From the NCBI GenBank assembly GCA_013054445.1, contig JAAMPI010001643.1, forward strand, positions 1-11,862: a stretch of 11,862 nt of DNA. Direction: 5' to 3'. Below the pieces are notes generated by a model. It searched no databases and was not told the origin of the DNA. It saw only the letters and a program-made list of their open reading frames with translations. The first letter of the stretch is position 1. Every line of letters starts with the position of its first letter. Below, piece by piece: positions 1-7,343 of this stretch. The translations under genes were made by a program, and so were the position numbers. The DNA is from Cudoniella acicularis (taxonomy: Eukaryota; Ascomycota; Leotiomycetes; Helotiales; Helotiaceae).

Positions 1-318
1 CTCTTGCTCCAGCGCCCCCCGACTTCTACGCACAGACAATCACGTGAGGGTGACCTCGTTCTACCGACTTTTAGCACCAATATCATATAGATATCTTTAA
101 TATTAAGGGATTTGTATTGGTGGTTGATTTAAGGATAAATTATAAAAGGAAGGCAATCAAAAAATCGACGCGTCGACGCGTCTCGCTTAAGTGGGCGTAG
201 AGTAATGGCCCCTACTCTTACATGTTAGCGGACATTGAGGAAAAGACTGCTATATTATACCTGTTAAGCATGTTAGTAAGGGCGATTTACCTTTACAATA
301 TTTGTATTAAATTAGGAG
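1..318. other. non-coding flank left of the DUF6536 relic
   Basis: No convincing gene is visible here. The stretch is moderately AT-rich and contains a 16-bp palindrome, annotated separately. It abuts the exact point, about position 319, where the DUF6536 reading on the minus strand stops resembling its family. The simplest reading is that foreign or rearranged DNA, possibly a transposon remnant, joins the gene fragment here. A 99-codon plus-strand reading from 222 overlaps the relic antisense and shows nothing protein-like. Confidence 0.5.
167..182. repeat. tandem palindromic octamer (GACGCGTC twice)
   Basis: GACGCGTC is its own reverse complement and occurs twice head to tail, so the whole 16 bp is also a perfect palindrome. 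It holds two ACGCGT cores, the MCB element bound by MBF (Mbp1/Swi6) in yeasts. The flanks are an A-run on the left and CTCGCTTAAGTGGGCG on the right. It could be part of a DNA-transposon end or a cell-cycle-box-like site; the sequence alone does not decide, and no second copy is in the window. Confidence 0.6.
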
Positions 319-1114
319 CGTACATGAGGTGTAGAGGGGCTGAGCCTAGTCCGAGAACTATCCACATAATTATCCTGCCCCCACTAATATGGCGAAGATT
401 CCGGGTGCTTGAAACCCCAATATCCAGCCACCGAAACTCGCGATGGGCTTTGTCAATCTCTTTCCGAGTGGGGCTACTGATTACTTGCATAGTATCTATG
501 CATGGTGAGATAATGTTGTAGCAGAAGCAGCCCCAGACTTACAATTACTAGCACTGAGAAGCATGGTACTCAGAACGTTGATGGCTAAGTGGATCCACAA
601 ACTGATTGTGGCAACCTTCTTGCAACTTCTAGTGTAAAGATATGAAAATCCATCGATCAGATTGTGGGTCGAGATAGCCCATACTGTTACTCCAATGTTG
701 AGGAAACAGACAACTCCGGCGGTGGCTGCGTAGGACAATACGCCAACTTTCCAACCCGAAAGTTTGCTCTTTTCCCGAAACGACTTTCGATGGACTGAGT
801 CTTGGACAATAGTTTCGCTATTGAAGTAGTCATTCGAGGGGTGTTCACACCCCCCATCAGAAGCGGCGCAGAAGAACGGTGGGAACGAACACTGCGATTA
901 AAGGTTAGACCGCCCATCTTCGCTCCTAAGAGCACATGGTGTATGTTCTTAACTCATTAAAATCAGTCATCTCGTAGTTGCCGTCTTCGACGTTCCTAAC
1001 ATCGGACGAAAGATTAGATAGTCGTCGAGAGTCATCGTAGTCCAAAAACAGACGCTGATCGCCGACGTCGTCGCCATTCAGTGGGGTCCAAATAGTTTGT
1101 TGTTGCCACGCCAT
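293..1114 (-). pseudogene. truncated DUF6536-type fungal membrane protein gene
   Basis: This is the N-terminal part of a fungal multi-pass membrane protein of unknown function (DUF6536 family, from my recollection of the family). Exon 1 starts at ATG 1114 (MAWQQQTIW...) and runs to 954. A plausible 62-nt intron (953-892) has a weak GTTAAG donor, a TCTAACC branch and a GCAG acceptor. The next exon gives SGWKVGVLSYAATAG, a hydrophobic helix, then SLWIHLAINVLSTMLLSASN. A 47-nt intron (542-496) with a perfect GTAAGT donor follows, and the last exon gives the family block SSPTRKEIDKAHREFRWLDI and GRIIMWIVLGLGSAPLHLMY. Lesions: with the first intron as drawn, the frame must shift near 838-841 (VNTP in one frame, SNDYFNSETIVQ in another). 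Family resemblance stops after LMY at about 319, with a TAA at 293-295. As I recall the family, full-length members are several hundred residues, so most of the protein is missing. Confidence 0.72.
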
Positions 1115-1389
1115 ATCTAGGTATAGGTCAATGATGATGCCTCAAATGAAGGTTATTGTCTGTGATTTTCATGATGAAGGAAGGAAAAAGTCATGAGATG
1201 ATGTTACCATGGCCAAAAAAGAAAAACCGAGACAATGCACGGAAAAAAGCGCCACAAGGCTTGAATTATCGCAAGTTATCACCACTCAAGCGAAATTACT
1301 CGTCAAGTCTCACACAAGGCGACGAAAGAGCTCTCCGGGCAATTTGTTTCTATTAATAGCTGATGGTTTTGCAGGCATTTCCTGCTAGG
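1115..1389. other. upstream region of the relic, no supported gene
   Basis: This is the former 5' flank of the DUF6536 gene. It holds a 66-codon and a 59-codon plus-strand reading; the latter begins at 1209 in a good ACCATGGCC context. Both are short, lysine- and arginine-rich and unlike any family I recognise. I do not call either as a gene. Confidence 0.4.
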
Positions 1390-1860
1390 AATTAGTATTA
1401 TTTCTTCTTAACAACTTTCATACCAGCTGTTACTAAGATATCAAAGGTTTTATTAATAGATTAATAATATGTTAATATTAAGAAACATAAATATATAAAT
1501 ATCTTTCTAATTAATTTAAAAATAGGGAATATAATAAATTATTATATATATAAACTTTGTTTTTATTTCTTTCAATTAGTAGTAAATATAATACTAATCG
1601 TTCTATTTTAGTCGAAATTAATACTTATTAAGAATAATAAATTATAGTTCTCTATATCTAGATTATCTCTTTATTAGCTCTGTTTATACTCTCTTTATTC
1701 TAAGAATTAATATCTTCGTTTAAAACCGGGGACTATAATATATGGAGTATATTAGATTAGGATTCATTTAATTATAATTGTTTAATTTTGTTTAATTCTA
1801 TTAATGCTAGTTCGCTAGAAGCCTAGATTATTCGCGCTTTATAGTAACCAATATCCCATG
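1390..1860. repeat. AT-rich block, probable RIP-degraded repeat
   Basis: The stretch consists largely of TA, AT and AA steps (TTAATATTAAGAAACATAAA, TTATTATATATATAAAC), with very few C or G and no open reading frame of note. CpA and TpG steps look scarce beside TpA. This is the signature left by repeat-induced point mutation (C to T) in ascomycetes, normally on old transposon copies. The edges are sharp against the balanced sequence on both sides. No terminal repeat or coding relic survives, so the original element cannot be named. Confidence 0.6.
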
Positions 1861-2227
1861 CCTTAACCCGGCTGATATAGCCAATATAACTTCAAGAAAT
1901 CAACATTGTATATTCTCTTCTTTACTAGTCAGCACAAGCACAGAATGCGCCGGTGAACGCGCGTATTACAGGAATCGAACGAGGCCTTTGTCAATTTACT
2001 TTTGTTTAGTTATATACACGGCTCCCTCCTGAAAACTTCGAGAGTAAATAAGAGCAAGAGACTTCGTTTGCTAAGGGAGCCACGTGACTCATCAAACAAC
2101 TATATTCCATGCTCTAGTGTTCTTCTTTTCCTTTTCTGTCCCTCCTCTTTGTCACCTATAGTTGCATGCTCTTGACTTCATGTCTGTTCATTTCCTCTAA
2201 CCCCATTCCGCATAGATTATAGAGGAC
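1861..2227. promoter_or_regulatory. intergenic and promoter region of the orphan gene
   Basis: Base composition returns to normal right of the AT-rich block. The last 110 bp before the gene hold a pyrimidine-rich tract at 2121-2156 (TCTTCTTTTCCTTTTCTGTC and onward), the CT-rich core-promoter element typical of filamentous fungi. A CACGTGAC box lies near 2081. No clear TATA box is visible at the expected distance. Confidence 0.45.
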
Positions 2228-3442
2228 TTGCTCACCATTGACTGCTGCGATAGAGTTACCGTAACAATGAGTACTCCGCTCTCTACTTCCGAACAGACCA
2301 ACGGCAACGTGGCTGTAGCAAAGGTGCGCTTAGGCAAAGCCCCAGTCCACGAAGCCAATCATACGGGCAAGAGCCAAAAGACAATGGCTGCCGAACACAA
2401 GGATCTTGCCAACTTTTTGAGCTCCTCTTTTGTTGCTTCAGGCCAGACCAGCGTGAATGGCACTGCAGTATCAGGCAAAGCCTCATCCCACGTAGTCCAA
2501 CATGCCAGTAAGACGATAGCTGTGCAACACAAACATACGACCGACCTCATGAGCTTCCCTTCTCCTTCTGGAAACAATAGAACGGTCTCCCACAAGCCAC
2601 TTGACACTGATGAAGTGCCCCCGGCGGAAGATCAGAAGGAGAGTAAATCCATGACTCTCGACTGGTTTAAGAGCGAGCTTTCGGTTCCAACCCCAGAGAA
2701 GTTCATCTCGATTCTTAAGAACTTCACAGCCTTCGACGATTTAGAAAAGCGCAAACTATCGGATTTTCGACGCGATCATAGACTATTTGACGCTTTTGGC
2801 ACTAATAATGGCACATTACCTCTTGGACGTCTTGGCGCCGATATATACTCCATCCGTGTATACCCAACAACCCCAGGCTTGTTCAATGATAGTTCCGCAG
2901 GTCCTCAAACATCACTTTATGATGTGAAATTCTATACTTTAGATGCCAAGGTGGAACAGAAGAAGCTCCTAGCTATCGGGCTGCTGGTTATCTCCCCTCC
3001 CCGAGATTCGAACCTTGCTGCCGTTAGACAGTTGACTGTGGAGACTTACTGGATTGTTGCTGCGGATTCGAATCACAAGCTTTATTTCCTACGAGCCTCG
3101 CGGATTGGCTCAAATGAAGAATACGTCGGTAGTGATGAAGATTTCGGGGATATCGAAGATGAGGAAGACGATCGAAGCCTTAATTCAACCGATGAGAGCA
3201 AGGATACCAGTACTCCCGGTGGTTACACTCATTATTGCCGCGACAACAGCTGGATAAGTACACCTCCTACCACCTTCCACGCTTTCAATAGCAACGATTG
3301 TCACAAGTCTACGAGCATTCTTCGCTTCGGACTGGACGGGCATTGTGGCAATGATAGAGCTCGTATGGCAGAAACGCGTCTGAATGCTGAAGGCCTTGGA
3401 GAGAATTTTTGCAGTAGTTCTACTGAGAAGGATACTAGATAG
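2228..3442 (+). CDS. orphan protein with N-terminal repeat and acidic tract
   Basis: I do not recognise this protein. The reading is open for 404 codons from ATG 2228; the second ATG at 2267 (codon 14, MSTPLST, purine at -3) is the more likely start. Residues 1-140 are low-complexity and rich in Ser, Thr, Lys and His, with a degenerate internal duplication: GKAPVHEAN...KTMAAEHKDL...LSSS (36-67) against GKASSHVVQ...KTIAVQHKHT...SPS (83-114). Residues 145-292 look like a folded domain (DWFKSELSVPTPEKFISILK, LGRLGADIYSIRVYP, LTVETYWIVAADSNHKLYFL) with alternating beta-like hydrophobic runs. Residues 296-326 are strongly acidic. No signal peptide or membrane segment is seen, so it is probably intracellular. 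The C-terminus is uncertain: a 52-nt intron (3363-3414; donor GTATGG, acceptor TTTTTGCAG) would splice into another open frame ending at 3596. Confidence 0.6.
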   Translation: MLTIDCCDRVTVTMSTPLSTSEQTNGNVAVAKVRLGKAPVHEANHTGKSQKTMAAEHKDLANFLSSSFVASGQTSVNGTAVSGKASSHVVQHASKTIAVQHKHTTDLMSFPSPSGNNRTVSHKPLDTDEVPPAEDQKESKSMTLDWFKSELSVPTPEKFISILKNFTAFDDLEKRKLSDFRRDHRLFDAFGTNNGTLPLGRLGADIYSIRVYPTTPGLFNDSSAGPQTSLYDVKFYTLDAKVEQKKLLAIGLLVISPPRDSNLAAVRQLTVETYWIVAADSNHKLYFLRASRIGSNEEYVGSDEDFGDIEDEEDDRSLNSTDESKDTSTPGGYTHYCRDNSWISTPPTTFHAFNSNDCHKSTSILRFGLDGHCGNDRARMAETRLNAEGLGENFCSSSTEKDTR

Positions 3443-3596
3443 TAAGATATATCGTAAGGAAGATTACAAGTTACTGATACTAGACACAGGCTCTCTGCCG
3501 AAAAAGAATTTCCCCTCTATAATTCCGAGAACGAATTTGCAAGCAGGACCCAACCGCGAATGTTTTCAAGGTTACCGCCTACTAGCACGTCTTTAA
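3363..3596 (+). other. alternative spliced 3' end of the orphan gene
   Basis: Removing 3363-3414 joins codon DRA plus one base to a frame that reads VLLRRILDSKIYRKEDYKLL and continues to TAA at 3594-3596. The acceptor has a strong pyrimidine and T run before CAG and the length suits a fungal intron, but no canonical CTRAY branch site is evident. The unspliced reading ends in a Ser-, Cys- and Asn-rich tail (GENFCSSSTEKDTR) with no clear character. Both ends are possible. Confidence 0.35.
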
Positions 3597-3959
3597 GCTT
3601 GGCCCCCTTGCCTTGCTAGAGGATGCATTGGAAACCCCTGGTCAAGTCCTGCTCCTCAGCCGGTCTCACATATCCAAATCTGGACAAGTACACCGATAGC
3701 AAGTACCTGAGCTAGTATTCCGTCTAGGGGGACTCTCTTAGCTCTCGTCGATATAGATTGGTATCGTGTTACCGATGGGCATACTCAGGAATGAGAAGGC
3801 AGCGGGTGGAATTGGTAGGATAGAGACACTTTCAGATCATGAAATGAATCCTGGAGTGAAATGTAATAGTATCAAGTATGTCGTCAAGACCACTCGAAGA
3901 AATATGAAACGGTGCATTTGACTACTTTTATGTACCGTATACATTAACGAAAGTCGGTT
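3597..3959. other. intergenic region, no gene seen
   Basis: This is balanced-composition sequence downstream of the orphan gene, with no reading frame of useful length and no recognisable RNA. It presumably contains that gene's 3' untranslated region and polyadenylation site, which I cannot place. Confidence 0.4.
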
Positions 3960-4284
3960 TGCCCTATACCTAATACAGAGGGTTAGAGTCTTAAATTATT
4001 CATAGATATAGAGATATTTTAAAATAGATAGTCTAACTAGTCTTTTCATCTATATTCTAAGGATAAGATTCCGTTTTCTAGTACGAGATCCTATACTACA
4101 TAAAAAAGGGTTCATAGTGCGTACTAAATAAAGTATTCAGTACTATCTATATTAGGTATAGAGTAAACGGACTCTCCTTACACTATATAGTAATGACAAG
4201 GCCTGTAAAGCTTCGCGAACAGATTTAGTAATCTATTTCTAATAACTACTAATAGTTTATTAGTCTTTTTCTATAAAGAATTAG
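3960..4284. repeat. second AT-rich block, probable RIP-degraded repeat
   Basis: The stretch is dominated by TA steps (CATAGATATAGAGATATTTT, CTATATTCTAAGGATAAG) with no coding capacity. A near-palindrome (CTAATAACTACTAATAGTTT then ATTAG) lies at about 4240-4264. As with the block at 1390, C-to-T mutation of an old repeat is the best explanation. It runs directly into the LTR-like segment at 4285, so the two may be parts of one degraded retroelement. Confidence 0.5.
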
Positions 4285-4515
4285 TGTTGTTTAACCGATA
4301 TAATCTCAGACGACAATTGAGCCTACCAAAGTCCACTTCCGTCATTGGACTGGAGCAGTCGCTGCTCTACCCTGAGCTAAGCCCTGAGTCCTGAGCAGGT
4401 TACTGAGTCAGCCGGATCATGCTCAGGGGGGTCCACTTCGGGCTCCCTCGAGAGCCGGTTATAGTTTCCCTTATTGTCTATATATAGAATTTTGAAGATC
4501 ATGCTGCCTGTAACA
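4285..4515. repeat. degenerate LTR-like segment with tRNA-like A-box
   Basis: The segment begins TGTTGTTTAAC and ends CCTGTAACA, so TGTT...AACA fits the TG...CA ends of copia-type LTRs. A TATA-like TCTATATATAG lies near the right end. Inside are a direct repeat of GTCCACTTC exactly 100 bp apart (4331 and 4431), a hairpin GGCTCCCTCGAGAGCC (4441-4456), and, on the minus strand at 4380-4363, a tRNA D-arm-like TTAGCTCAGGGTAGAGCA. No target-site duplication is seen (ATTAG left, TGGCC right). It could be a solo LTR, a tRNA-derived SINE fragment, or neither. Confidence 0.3.
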
Positions 4516-4814
4516 TGGCCACCTCTTGGAGCCTATTAAGATGTTGTGACGGCATCTGTTTTTGTTCCCCTGTTACACTTATCAGAGGTAGTGCCTACTC
4601 GCACATGACTAATAATTCAGTATTGGAACTAAGACTGCTTCGGCCTAAAGTATGAATCTGTACAATCACAAGCAGCCGTCCCCAACGCTAATGAATATTC
4701 GACAAGCTCTAAGACTTTCCATTACTCTACTCAATGATAAAATTTCTCGTTGAAAAGAATTTACAAGTATTGTGTGCCGAGTGGACGACCCCAACATGCA
4801 TACAAGGGGTCCAC
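4516..4814. other. 3' flank of the TAP-like gene, no gene seen
   Basis: This is balanced to AT-rich sequence downstream (in minus-strand sense) of the secreted hydrolase. No gene or RNA is recognisable. It should contain that gene's 3' untranslated region. Confidence 0.35.
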
Positions 4815-6386
4815 TCAGCTCTGCAAAATAGTCGCTGGTTGAGGTACCTTCAAATTGATCAAATAATCATTCATCGCAAAGTGCGTATCGCCCATGGAAT
4901 ACCAACTTGTGTGCCCACTCCCATTGCGACTCAGCAATACCGCATTCCTTTCTCCAAACTCTCGTTGTAGATTCACCGAAAAGGGGTACGCCGTCTCGGG
5001 GTCATAAAACGCATTGACAAGCAACACAGGCGTCTTCAATGTCAAATCTTGGAACGTCGGTGCAATTGAGCGAGCGGGATTGACAACGGGTGCGGGCCAG
5101 TTCATGCAACGCACCTGGAGGCGCCAGAACTCTCCCTGGCCGCGGGTGTGCGGTGAGATAATATTGGCGAAGACCATTTTGATCTGGAATTCGGGCCAGG
5201 AGAGGTTGCTGTGGTACCAATCCTGGCATACCACTGCCGTGTAGGGATAATCGCCAGAGGTGGAGGAGGTGGTGTTGGGTGTAGCGAAAATGCTGGCGTC
5301 GTTTCCCTCGAAGGCCAGCTGGAGGTATGAGGACGTGTCTGCCAAACCAGGAACTCCAAGGCCGTTGTCGGGTCTTGAAACAATTAGGAGCTCTTGGAGG
5401 AACCTCAGTATATCGTAGCCGCTCACAGATGCGGCACAAGGGTAGAATGGAAAAGAGACATTGCTACATTGTGGGGCAGGAATTGGGTTGTGGTTGGCGG
5501 CTGTGATGAAATTGTCGAACTTGGAGGGGAAATCTGTTGCGTTATGAAAGGCACAAGAGCTGTCCCTTGCGCACCATATGAAGAATTGGTTGAGGGTTGC
5601 TTCATATCCACCGCTTTCAGTCTCTAGAAAATATATCTCATCCTGGGTGTGATCCAGAACTGCATCAAGTGCCATTGCCCGGATTTTGTTTGGGTAAAGT
5701 TCAGCATACTGCAATCCGACTTGAGACCCGTACGAGAACCCCATGAAAGTCATTTGTTCATCTCCTAAAGCGACACGAATAGCTTCGAAGTCTTTCGCAA
5801 CACTTAAGGTGTCAACATGGTTGAGCTTTTCGCCTGACTTCTGTGCACAGCTTCTACCAGCGGCTTTCCATGCATTGACCAGTTGATTGTATGAGTTCTC
5901 GTCCTCAGGAAAGAGTGAAAGCTGTGAAGCAGTGGTCCACAGAGCAGGGTCGCATTCAAGCGGGCTGCTGGATGCAACACCACGAGGGTCGGGTCCAACA
6001 ATATCAAAATATTGGTGCACTTGGGTTGATCGCCAATACCGGCCTGTAACACTGAGACCCAGGTCCCCTGAGCCGCCAGGTTTTATATCAGCACCACCAG
6101 GACCGCCTGGGTTTGTCATCAGGAAGCCAATACGCTGACTTGCATTGGCTGCTGGAATCATGCCTATTCCGAGGTTGATTTGTTGACCCCAGGGCTTGCT
6201 CCAATCAAGCGGAACAGAAAAGTTGGCACATTTGAGCTCTATAGACGGGTCCGGTGAACAATCTGTCCATTTAATTGTCGAGGAGGTGGTATTTCCCATG
6301 GCTGATTTTGGTGCTGCGGCCACAGAGGGTGCCAAAATTCCCGTAGCGACAAACAGAAATTGGAGGATGTTCAACGAGGGTGCCAT
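4815..6386 (-). CDS. secreted TAP-like serine hydrolase (S33 alpha/beta fold)
   Basis: This intact single-exon gene encodes 523 residues. It belongs to the tripeptidyl-aminopeptidase-like alpha/beta hydrolases (peptidase family S33, TAP C-terminal type), which release short peptides from N-termini of substrates. Residues 1-25 form a signal peptide (hydrophobic LQFLFVATGILAP, AAA-type cleavage site). The oxyanion motif NPGGPGG is at 92-98, GPDPRG at 131-136, and the nucleophile elbow GFSYGS puts the serine at 218. The acid is probably Asp462 in NAFYDPETAYP and the histidine His492 in NGSGHTSW. Eight N-X-S/T sites (for example Asn32, 55, 81, 282, 309) fit a glycosylated secreted protein. The length is normal for the family and all triad residues are present. 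The substrate cannot be inferred; relatives include enzymes acting on peptide-like secondary metabolites. It sits alone, with transposon-like debris on one side and decayed loci on the other. Confidence 0.93.
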   Translation of the reverse strand: MAPSLNILQFLFVATGILAPSVAAAPKSAMGNTTSSTIKWTDCSPDPSIELKCANFSVPLDWSKPWGQQINLGIGMIPAANASQRIGFLMTNPGGPGGADIKPGGSGDLGLSVTGRYWRSTQVHQYFDIVGPDPRGVASSSPLECDPALWTTASQLSLFPEDENSYNQLVNAWKAAGRSCAQKSGEKLNHVDTLSVAKDFEAIRVALGDEQMTFMGFSYGSQVGLQYAELYPNKIRAMALDAVLDHTQDEIYFLETESGGYEATLNQFFIWCARDSSCAFHNATDFPSKFDNFITAANHNPIPAPQCSNVSFPFYPCAASVSGYDILRFLQELLIVSRPDNGLGVPGLADTSSYLQLAFEGNDASIFATPNTTSSTSGDYPYTAVVCQDWYHSNLSWPEFQIKMVFANIISPHTRGQGEFWRLQVRCMNWPAPVVNPARSIAPTFQDLTLKTPVLLVNAFYDPETAYPFSVNLQREFGERNAVLLSRNGSGHTSWYSMGDTHFAMNDYLINLKVPQPATILQS

Positions 6387-6465
6387 GTTGATGAAATGTA
6401 GATATAATAGTGTTTTGAAATATTGCTCTGACCATGAGTATGATCTAAAAGTGGCTCTGAGCGTT

Positions 6466-6473
6466 CTTTTATA
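6466..6473 (-). promoter_or_regulatory. TATA box of the TAP-like hydrolase gene
   Basis: TATAAAAG reads on the minus strand about 80 bp before the ATG at 6386, a usual distance for a fungal TATA promoter. The start itself lies in AACATGGC on the minus strand. A canonical TATA box suggests a regulated rather than constitutive gene (inference). Confidence 0.6.
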
Positions 6474-6592
6474 GCAGTCAGTATCGAAATCGCCCTTTCC
6501 AAATGAAGGGAAGTATCATGTGATCTCCTTCGACTTACTCCTGTGCCGCGATCTGAGAAGCCCTCGGATACGCCCTACGTCCGTATCTTACG

Positions 6593-6878
6593 TCAGATCA
6601 AATTTGCCCTGAGAATGACACTTAATGCAGTGCAACTAAAGGCTCGGAAAAGAAGGATTGCCCAGTGGAGTGCCACTCGCATTGCCACACTAGAATGCTC
6701 GTCCAAGGCAACCAATTTGGTATGAATTCCCTCTTGACCTAGGTTATTTTGTAGCAGGAATCCGTGGCGTGTGAACTGTCTCAGAATCTTGTCAAATTTA
6801 GGGTAGCATTCGAGCTGGGGCCTAGGGATTGCCAATTCCAAAAACAAACCAGGATCCACATTATCGATACGGACAATC
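6593..6878 (-). pseudogene. possible coding remnant, family unknown
   Basis: A minus-strand frame begins after a good acceptor-like CTCTGCAG (ending at 6879) and reads IVRIDNVDPGLFLELAIPRP, then KFDKILRQFTRHGFLLQNNL and LVALDEHSSVAMRVALHW before a stop at 6593. The composition looks protein-like and differs from the nonsense in other frames, but there is no good ATG and no family I recognise. It could be a last exon or broken piece of a gene whose 5' part has gone, or a chance reading. Confidence 0.25.
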
Positions 6879-7343
6879 CTGCAGAGACGAATTCACTAGC
6901 AATAACAACCAGTAGACCTTTATACGAATATTTGAAGAATGCTTTTAAAGCTTAAGCACACACTTAAGGCATGTCTACGTTAAGTATTGGGTTGAATAGA
7001 GCTTCACAACTGCCGCCACTCGGTTTTCTGGTGAAGCAGACCCACACTACTTTCCTATAAAATTTTTCCTTATCTTGATTTAACGCAAGTGAAGTATGAC
7101 GCGCAAGATCCCGCCCATTTCCAGTGATCCTTCTACTCAAAAGGGGCTGAAGTGCGTCGACTGTGTACAACCAATCAGAACCCCTGTTTTTCCGAGCTCT
7201 CCTGGCTAAGTTTACTGACCAAACAAACCCCCTGTTTTAGCGAACTACGCTGCAGTACCGGGAACTGCCGGGTAATGGCAACAATTTGGAAAAGAGAAAA
7301 GGGAGGGAGACTTTATAATCTTATCTTAAATATTAGCCTTAAT
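6879..7343. other. intergenic region, no gene seen
   Basis: The sequence between the weak remnant and the kinase relic holds only short readings in all frames. The pair GCTTAAGCACACACTTAAGG at 6950-6969 repeats CTTAAG, and is the only local structure noticed. Confidence 0.35.

Noticed and set aside
1209..1388. 59-codon plus-strand reading with an excellent start context (ACCATGGCC)
   Set aside because: It is short and very basic, has no recognisable domain and sits against an AT-rich repeat; the start context alone is weak evidence.
1969..1982. T-arm-like GGAATCGAAC on the minus strand, suggesting a tRNA
   Set aside because: The flanking bases do not form a T stem, and no D-arm, anticodon arm or acceptor pairing lies at the right distance.
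4320..4390. Complete tRNA gene on the minus strand
   Set aside because: Only the D-arm matches. The would-be anticodon stem has three pairs, U33 is absent, and no GTTCRA T-loop follows.
5002..5439. 145-codon reading overlapping the TAP-like gene on the same strand
   Set aside because: It is a frame shadow of a well-supported gene with catalytic residues; it has no independent character.
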